Source: Microcaldota archaeon (GTDB lineage: Archaea; Micrarchaeota; Micrarchaeia; Anstonellales; Bilamarchaeaceae). From it: a stretch of DNA of 8,898 nt. Within the stretch, counting starts at the first letter, position 1. Each line of letters starts with the position of its first letter. Of this stretch, positions 5,265 to 8,898 are shown one piece after another. The stretch spans positions 1 to 8,898 of the forward strand of contig JAHJBR010000156.1 of the NCBI GenBank assembly GCA_018813445.1, in the 5' to 3' direction. The notes below the pieces were generated by a model. That model saw nothing but the letters and a program-made list of their open reading frames with translations. It had not been told where the DNA came from and made no database searches. The position numbers and the translations under genes were made by a program.

Positions 5265-6347
5265 TTTTTTTTCCATTGCTTCTTCAACTCTTTCCTTTGC
5301 AATAATCTCTCCTGCTTCTCTTACATCATTATCCTTCATCCTTTCCAATGCAAGCGCAGTGTTCTTCCTTATTTTCACACTCACCAAAGAGAACATCTTT
5401 TCCGGAGTGTATCCTTCCAGTTCCGCATAAGAACTTATAACTCCTCCTGCATTCGCAATGAAATCAGGAATCACCAATACCCCTCTTTTTCCAAGCTCTT
5501 TTTCCACATCCTGCGGAATAGGGATATTAGCAGCTTCTACAATTATTTTTGCTTTTACTCCTGCCGCATTCTTTTCAGTAATAACATCCGGCCTTGCACC
5601 AGGAATTAGAACATCCACATTCAAGGTGAAAAGCTGCTCTGCTCCAATAACCTTTCCTTCTGAATACTCAGTAACTGTTCCTTTCTGTGCCTTAGTTTCC
5701 ATGAGCTTCTCATAATCCAGTCCTTGCTCATTGTAAATAGTTCCTTTTGAATCTGAAACAGCAACCACTTTTGCCCCTTTCTCAGTTAAAAATTTCATTG
5801 CAAAAGTTCCAACATTCCCAAATCCTTCAATAGCAACAGTTCTTCCACTCAACCCCAGTTTAGTAAATTCAGCAGCAACATCAGCAGCTTCAACAACTCC
5901 AAACCCAGTACTTCCCAATTCATGCGGTAAACCGCCCATTGAAGTGGGCTTTCCAGTAGCAGCCTTCAAAGTTCCAATCTCATCTGAAAATTCTCCCATC
6001 TCCTTCTCAGTAATATTCATATCTGGCCCTGCAATGTATAAATCAGGAACATATCTCTTTATCATCCTTGCAAAAGCCCTTACATATTCCTCTTTATTCA
6101 CTTTTTTCGGATCCCCCTTGATCCCTGATTTCGCGCCCCCGAATGGAATATCAGCTAGTGCATTCTTCCAGGTCATTGCCCTTGCAAGCCCCATAACTTC
6201 ATGAGTAGTAATATCTGGAACCATTCTTATTCCGCCTTTACCCAAACCTATCGCAGTATTATCAATTACAAGGACCCCTTGCATTCCAGTCTTCTGGTCG
6301 TAAACCTCCACCACATATTCTGGCCCATATTTATCTTTTGCGTACAT
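5262..6347 (-). CDS. Glutamate/leucine/phenylalanine/valine dehydrogenase family enzyme, probably glutamate dehydrogenase
   Basis: This 361-residue cytoplasmic enzyme should catalyse NAD(P)-dependent oxidative deamination of an amino acid, or the reverse amination. The catalytic domain shows MTWKNAL (K61), the signature IPFGGAKSGIKGDP with catalytic K73, and AGPDMNI with D109. These resemble glutamate dehydrogenase (LPFGGAKGG) more than leucine dehydrogenase. The dinucleotide fold has IEGFGNVG (GFGNVG at 175-180), and PDFIANAGGVISSY (294-307) is the usual C-terminal family block. At 361 residues it is clearly shorter than typical hexameric glutamate dehydrogenases (about 410-450) and near leucine dehydrogenase length, mostly because the N terminus starts late. 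Substrate is therefore likely but not certain glutamate. A TATA-like AATTTAAATT about 35 bases upstream and a purine-rich GGGGAT before the ATG fit this start. An inverted repeat at 6404-6429 may regulate it. Confidence 0.92.
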   Translation of the reverse strand: MYAKDKYGPEYVVEVYDQKTGMQGVLVIDNTAIGLGKGGIRMVPDITTHEVMGLARAMTWKNALADIPFGGAKSGIKGDPKKVNKEEYVRAFARMIKRYVPDLYIAGPDMNITEKEMGEFSDEIGTLKAATGKPTSMGGLPHELGSTGFGVVEAADVAAEFTKLGLSGRTVAIEGFGNVGTFAMKFLTEKGAKVVAVSDSKGTIYNEQGLDYEKLMETKAQKGTVTEYSEGKVIGAEQLFTLNVDVLIPGARPDVITEKNAAGVKAKIIVEAANIPIPQDVEKELGKRGVLVIPDFIANAGGVISSYAELEGYTPEKMFSLVSVKIRKNTALALERMKDNDVREAGEIIAKERVEEAMEKK

Positions 6348-6377
6348 TTCAATCCCCAGCTAATTTCAAAAGAAATC

Positions 6378-6387
6378 AATTTAAATT
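6378..6387 (-). promoter_or_regulatory. Candidate TATA box of the dehydrogenase gene
   Basis: AATTTAAATT is centred about 35 bases before the ATG at 6347, predicting a transcription start near 6357 and a leader of about 10 bases that includes GGGGAT. Confidence 0.4.
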
Positions 6388-6403
6388 AATGCACGCAAAT
6401 CTC

Positions 6404-6429
6404 AATACTATTCTATTAAAAATAGTATT
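6404..6429. promoter_or_regulatory. Inverted repeat, candidate operator upstream of the dehydrogenase
   Basis: AATACTATT, an 8-base spacer and AATAGTATT form a perfect 9-bp inverted repeat. A nested CTATT-AAA-AATAG (6413-6425) gives a second symmetry. It ends 17 bases upstream of the TATA-like box of the dehydrogenase, where an archaeal activator or Lrp-type regulator could bind. Because it is AT-rich, chance symmetry is possible. Confidence 0.4.
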
Positions 6430-6601
6430 TATTCGGAACAATACCGGATTTTATTAATTGCTCCCATAGTTCCCATATCCCTTTTTCTTTGGAAAAGAAA
6501 AAGGTCTGAGGGTTTCACCCCAAAAAGAAAACTTGGTGTGATTAGAGTTATAGTCTCTTAACTGGAGACTGAAAACCGAAAACGATTATTGATCATTCTT
6601 T
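6430..6601. other. Non-coding stretch upstream of the tRNA, with hairpins and tRNA-like repeats
   Basis: No convincing frame is present between the dehydrogenase promoter and the tRNA. The stretch holds a 13-base copy of the tRNA start (TTGCTCCCATAGT at 6458-6470 and again at 6600-6612), an 11-bp hairpin with a GGA loop (6480-6504), a GGG/CCC mini-hairpin (6510-6520), and a 6-bp hairpin AGTCTC/GAGACT (6552-6570). It also holds a motif ACTGAAAACCGAAA that recurs, slightly altered, inside the tRNA intron. It could carry a small RNA, tRNA promoter elements or remnants of a duplicated tRNA; none is proven. Confidence 0.4.
6480..6504. repeat. Perfect 11-bp hairpin, GGA loop
   Basis: The arms are CCTTTTTCTTT and AAAGAAAAAGG, with a three-base loop. 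Read leftward or rightward it could form a stable RNA stem. No long T-run follows on either strand, so it is not a classic terminator. Confidence 0.6.
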
Positions 6602-6723
6602 GCTCCCATAGTCTAGCCCGGTTAAGGACGCTGGACTCTCACTCCGGTAACTCGGGTTCAAATGTATTCAATTTCGGGGAACTGAAAACCCGAAACTGGA
6701 AACTGAATTTCCCGATGGGAGCG
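6602..6723 (+). tRNA. tRNA-Glu (CTC) with an intron in the T loop
   Basis: The spliced product is 75 bases and folds as a full cloverleaf. The acceptor stem is GCTCCCA/TGGGAGC (6602-6608 with 6716-6722) with discriminator G6723. The D stem is GTCT/GGAC (6611-6614, 6626-6629). The anticodon stem is CTGGA/TCCGG around the loop CTCTCAC, with anticodon CTC at 6638-6640. The T stem is TCGGG/CCCGA (6652-6656, 6711-6715). The T loop is interrupted by a 47-base intron; joining the exons restores the loop TTCAAAT. No CCA is encoded, as is common in archaea. There is no intron at the usual position 37/38. The T-rich tract just after the gene may end transcription. A TATA box upstream is not clear. Confidence 0.93.
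6663..6709 (+). other. tRNA intron at position 59/60, bulge-helix-bulge type
   Basis: The exon-intron junctions fold as a canonical archaeal splice motif. A 4-bp central helix pairs TTCA (6657-6660) with TGAA (6704-6707). The flanking three-base bulges are AAT (6661-6663) and TTT (6708-6710), and the T stem is the outer helix. Cutting after the second base of each bulge removes 47 bases. Inside, GTATTC pairs with GGAAAC (one A-A mismatch and one T-G pair), then TTTCGGG (6672-6678) pairs perfectly with CCCGAAA (6689-6695) around a 10-base loop. The tRNA splicing endonuclease would process it. A relaxed-specificity endonuclease is usually needed for non-37/38 introns, though here the motif looks complete. 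Confidence 0.88.
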
Positions 6724-6724
6724 A

Positions 6725-6735
6725 TTTTATTTTTT
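6725..6735 (+). terminator. T-rich tract after the tRNA
   Basis: TTTTATTTTTT begins two bases after the tRNA and is a plausible archaeal transcription terminator. It overlaps the last codons and stop of the convergent 419-residue gene. Confidence 0.5.
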
Positions 6736-7986
6736 CATTAATCCATTAACCGCTTCTTTAACTTTAGCCTCAAAATATGCAAGAAAAGCACCCGGATCTA
6801 ATGCCCCTTTATATTCTCCAAACCCATTTGGTCCAAATCCAATTCTCTTATCCTTTGAGTACTCTGAAATGTCATCAAGCCTTGCGTACGAACCTTCATC
6901 AACTTCGCAACCAACTGGGCAAAGAAATACAAGCTTTCGTCCGCCATCGCCTTCGAGCCTAAAATCTCGTTTATGCTCTTCATAATCTCCAAAAAGAACA
7001 GTATCAGTTAACTCTGCAGATTGAAACACAACACCATAATATCCTGGGCGCAAATCCTCAAAAGTATCAAAATATCCTTTCATCGCAGCAGGAAACCGTG
7101 TGCATCTACCTGCCGGATGGTTGTATGTTCTTGGTCTTTTTGTCCCATCAACTATGATAATATTCGGATCGTATTTTTCAACAAAATCCAAAGTGCCCCT
7201 TAATGTGGGACATACCATTGGCCTCCAACCTAATCTTATTCCAGCTTCACTAAATTGCGTCATAAAGCAATCTGCTGACATGGAACTTATTCGTTCATAA
7301 CGCACATGAATTCCATTTGCTTTCAAGTAATGCTCTATTGGCTTCACAACAAAGCTAGCACCATACGTCATATTCCCTATTACAAGAAGCGGAACCCCTT
7401 TAGTTTTTTCAGCCATTTTCATAATAAATTGTAAACTATTAACTGCTTCAATTGCAGTTGGGAGAATCGCATCCAACTTACGGCGATCTATTAACATCCC
7501 TTTTATAAGTATTGGCAAGTTGCAGAATTCTTCAAAATCCATCCATTTATAGCTTGGCCTAAATCTCATTTGCGTTGTAAATTCTAATTCCTTATGCAAT
7601 AAGCTTCCATTAAAACCGCCATGCTTTATTTTCTCATTTTCTATAGTCATTCTCTCCAAAGCCATAGAAAAGTTCTGAATAAACATCCAAAGAAGTGTAT
7701 GTGTAGGCAAAACACCATACTCCTCCATAGTCTTTAGCCAATCACTTGATATTGGTGGATTTTCTAACAGTTTTTTTATATCAGGTTTAGATATAATATC
7801 TAAAAATTTCTTAGTATAATCTGAATTGTTTCCCAACACTACACATAACCTTCTCAGCGCATCTGCAGCATACCTATGTCTATCAATCGAAATTCCTCCT
7901 AATATTTCATCCACTTTCGGATGACCAAATCTCCTCGCAAACTTACGTGGATTTACAGAGATTCCACTCTTCTGTATTTTGAGCAT
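6727..7986 (-). CDS. Unrecognised cytoplasmic protein, 419 residues
   Basis: I do not recognise this family. The N-terminal part (1-160) is helical and basic. The central part is alpha/beta: VPLLVIGNMTYGASFVVKPIEHYLKANGIHVRYERIS (198-234), then NIIIVDGTKRPRTYNHPAGR (275-294) and YYGVVFQSAEL (316-326). The end has KLVFLCPVGCEVDEG (351-365), a Gly-rich stretch (382-394) and a final helix. The IIIVDGT strand-loop is faintly like a phosphoribosyltransferase, but the usual acidic pair is absent, so I do not claim it. There are few conserved-looking Cys (356 and 360) and no signal peptide or membrane segment. The start is supported by a TATA-like box about 25 bases upstream and no ribosome site. 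Its stop codon lies three bases beyond the tRNA-Glu 3' end, on the opposite strand. Confidence 0.85.
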   Translation of the reverse strand: MLKIQKSGISVNPRKFARRFGHPKVDEILGGISIDRHRYAADALRRLCVVLGNNSDYTKKFLDIISKPDIKKLLENPPISSDWLKTMEEYGVLPTHTLLWMFIQNFSMALERMTIENEKIKHGGFNGSLLHKELEFTTQMRFRPSYKWMDFEEFCNLPILIKGMLIDRRKLDAILPTAIEAVNSLQFIMKMAEKTKGVPLLVIGNMTYGASFVVKPIEHYLKANGIHVRYERISSMSADCFMTQFSEAGIRLGWRPMVCPTLRGTLDFVEKYDPNIIIVDGTKRPRTYNHPAGRCTRFPAAMKGYFDTFEDLRPGYYGVVFQSAELTDTVLFGDYEEHKRDFRLEGDGGRKLVFLCPVGCEVDEGSYARLDDISEYSKDKRIGFGPNGFGEYKGALDPGAFLAYFEAKVKEAVNGLMKK

Positions 7987-8004
7987 ATGTTATAATTTAT
8001 GTTT

Positions 8005-8016
8005 TTATATTTAAAA
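8005..8016 (-). promoter_or_regulatory. Candidate TATA box of the 419-residue gene
   Basis: On the minus strand this reads TTTTAAATATAA, centred about 25 bases before the ATG at 7986. The spacing predicts a leaderless transcript. It lies in the 38-base gap after the upstream membrane-protein gene. Confidence 0.45.
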
Positions 8017-8024
8017 ATACTATG

Positions 8025-8645
8025 CTAATCCGATTTCTTCGTTTCCTTCTCAATTCTTTTTCCTATTGCTTCCTTAATTGTCGAAAGCATTTCGTTTACA
8101 GATGGCGGACCAGTAACTTCCAAAGGCATACCTAAAAAATCAGCAATCATTTGTGAATCTGCTCTTTTCTCATCATCAGGCGCTTTCACAACATCCATAA
8201 CACTTGCAGAGACCTTTCCGAACTCAAGTGGCACTTCTTCTTTTGAATCCAATTTAATTACTAGAATAAACTGATATTGCATACTGCGGCTCCTTGTCCC
8301 GCTACTTTTCAGAATTTTGCGAAGCTCTATTTGTTTAATCCTAGAAAGCTGAAACTCTTTTCTCTCCTCCCCGATCAGCTTTCTAAACGAAATAAAGCAC
8401 CTTCCTGAACCCTTGTCAAAAACCACTCTAACTATTTTATTTGATATAATTGAATACAGCCCCAGAACTGTAAAAAGCGCTCCAATAACAATTCCTACTT
8501 CTTTTAAATCCACAAGATATCCTGCACTTTTTAAAGAACTGTAAATAGAAAACAATCCAAGCACAATCATTAACGCTCCTAAAATAAAACCGATGTAATT
8601 ATTATCCTTCAAAACCAATCGTGAACCTTCATTTGTTATTTTCAT
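8025..8645 (-). CDS. Two-helix membrane protein with a cytoplasmic basic domain
   Basis: I do not recognise the family. From the ATG at 8643-8645 it has 206 residues. After MKITNEGSRLVLKDNN come two membrane segments at about residues 17-36 and 50-68, then a soluble domain of about 135 residues. That domain begins with beta-strand patterns (NKIVRVVFDKGSGRCFISFR, then EFQLSRIKQIELRKI, then QFILVIKLDSKEEVPLEFG). This is the layout of small bacterial-PH-like membrane proteins, a structural guess only. The C terminus (160-206) is helical and charged. A TTG two codons upstream (8649-8651) has a GAGG four bases before it and is an alternative start. I prefer the ATG because a TATA-like TTTAAAAA is centred 25 bases upstream of it. 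It stands 38 bases upstream of the 419-residue gene on the same strand, each gene with its own TATA-like box. Confidence 0.8.
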   Translation of the reverse strand: MKITNEGSRLVLKDNNYIGFILGALMIVLGLFSIYSSLKSAGYLVDLKEVGIVIGALFTVLGLYSIISNKIVRVVFDKGSGRCFISFRKLIGEERKEFQLSRIKQIELRKILKSSGTRSRSMQYQFILVIKLDSKEEVPLEFGKVSASVMDVVKAPDDEKRADSQMIADFLGMPLEVTGPPSVNEMLSTIKEAIGKRIEKETKKSD

Positions 8646-8665
8646 ATTCAAACTTCCTCAAAATT

Positions 8666-8673
8666 GTTTTTAA
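8666..8673 (-). promoter_or_regulatory. Candidate TATA box of the two-helix membrane protein
   Basis: TTTAAAAA on the minus strand is centred about 25 bases before the ATG at 8645, again leaderless spacing. It lies in a 95-base gap between divergent genes. Confidence 0.4.
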
Positions 8674-8707
8674 ATCAGTATCAATATCAGATTTTCATTC
8701 TTACTAA

Positions 8708-8719
8708 TATATTTTAAAC
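8708..8719 (+). promoter_or_regulatory. Candidate TATA box of the right-edge gene
   Basis: TATATTTTAAAC is centred about 27 bases before the ATG at 8741, giving a leaderless or nearly leaderless mRNA. Confidence 0.45.
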
Positions 8720-8740
8720 TCTTAATGGTAAGAGCAGAAC

Positions 8741-8898
8741 ATGCGCGAAGAAAAAGGCCAACTACCACCAGAATCAGTGGAACTAAAACCCAAATACGAT
8801 CTATTCCACCAAGGGCCTGAGAGAAACATAAGAGAATCATTCAACGAAGTAATAATGGCCTACGCGAGAAAAGATCCAGAAGCCCTAAAAGGATTAAT
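8741..8898 (+). CDS. N-terminal part of an unknown protein, truncated by the window end
   Basis: The frame from ATG 8741 stays open to the right edge for 52 full codons and two extra bases. It begins MREEKGQLPPESVELKPKYD, continues LFHQGPERNIRESFNEVIMA and YARKDPEALKGL, and is hydrophilic and probably cytoplasmic, with a helical stretch from about residue 27 on. I cannot assign a family from this fragment. Codon use is ordinary, and a TATA-like element lies about 27 bases upstream, which supports the start. It is divergent from the two-helix membrane protein. Confidence 0.65.
   Translation, partial: MREEKGQLPPESVELKPKYDLFHQGPERNIRESFNEVIMAYARKDPEALKGL

Noticed and set aside
6536..6600. C/D box guide RNA (GTGATTA ... 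CTGA)
   Set aside because: The C-like box is imperfect and no D'/C' pair with sensible spacing is present.
6458..6600. A second, degenerate tRNA beginning GCTCCCATAG
   Set aside because: Only the 5' eleven bases match; no T arm or matching acceptor 3' strand is found.
6447..6731. Integrated element bounded by GATTTTATT repeats at the tRNA
   Set aside because: The repeat is nine AT-rich bases, no integrase is present, and the enclosed segment is just the spacer plus the tRNA.
6798..6992. 64-residue minus-strand frame inside the 419-residue gene
   Set aside because: Internal out-of-frame shadow.
6727..7986. Phosphoribosyltransferase assignment from the IIIVDGT motif
   Set aside because: The required acidic pair and following Thr/Gly pattern are absent and the rest of the fold order does not fit clearly.

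Overview
The window looks like a piece of an AT-rich archaeal chromosome. The evidence is a tRNA gene with an intron that folds into an archaeal bulge-helix-bulge splice site and no encoded CCA, TATA-like boxes centred about 25 bases upstream of several start codons (leaderless style), GGTG-type ribosome binding sites on others, and compact gene packing. I cannot fix the lineage. Small genes and many orphans fit a DPANN-type or other poorly characterised archaeon, but that is inference.

Left part (1-3379, minus strand): four genes read leftwards: a sodium:neurotransmitter-type symporter (3379-2108), a CPA-type cation/proton antiporter (2069-765), a small two-CxxC zinc-ribbon protein (756-499) and a secreted alpha-helical protein that runs off the left edge (457-1). 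The antiporter-zinc ribbon gap is only 8 bases. A divergent TATA-like element at 3406-3416 can serve both the symporter and a two-helix potassium channel (3437-3829, plus strand). Sodium-coupled uptake, cation/proton exchange and a K+ channel sit side by side, suggesting a membrane ion-homeostasis neighbourhood.

Middle (3830-5200): plus-strand small genes follow: a 56-residue GTG-start protein, a 60-residue two-helix membrane protein, and a YkgJ-like cysteine-cluster protein coupled to it by an ATGA overlap. The last converges on, and overlaps by 11 bases, an unrecognised 138-residue alpha/beta protein on the minus strand.

Right part (5262-8898): a glutamate-dehydrogenase-family enzyme (minus strand) has a candidate operator upstream. 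Next comes a non-coding stretch with hairpins and partial repeats of the tRNA sequence, then tRNA-Glu(CTC) with a 47-base intron in the T loop. After it come an unrecognised 419-residue protein whose stop codon lies three bases from the tRNA end, a two-helix membrane protein with a basic cytoplasmic domain, and the 5' end of an unknown plus-strand gene.

I see no CRISPR array, transposase, toxin-antitoxin pair or defence cassette. The most distinctive features are the T-loop intron with its related upstream repeats, the duplicated translation-start region at 4047-4131, and the altered ion-binding motif of the antiporter.
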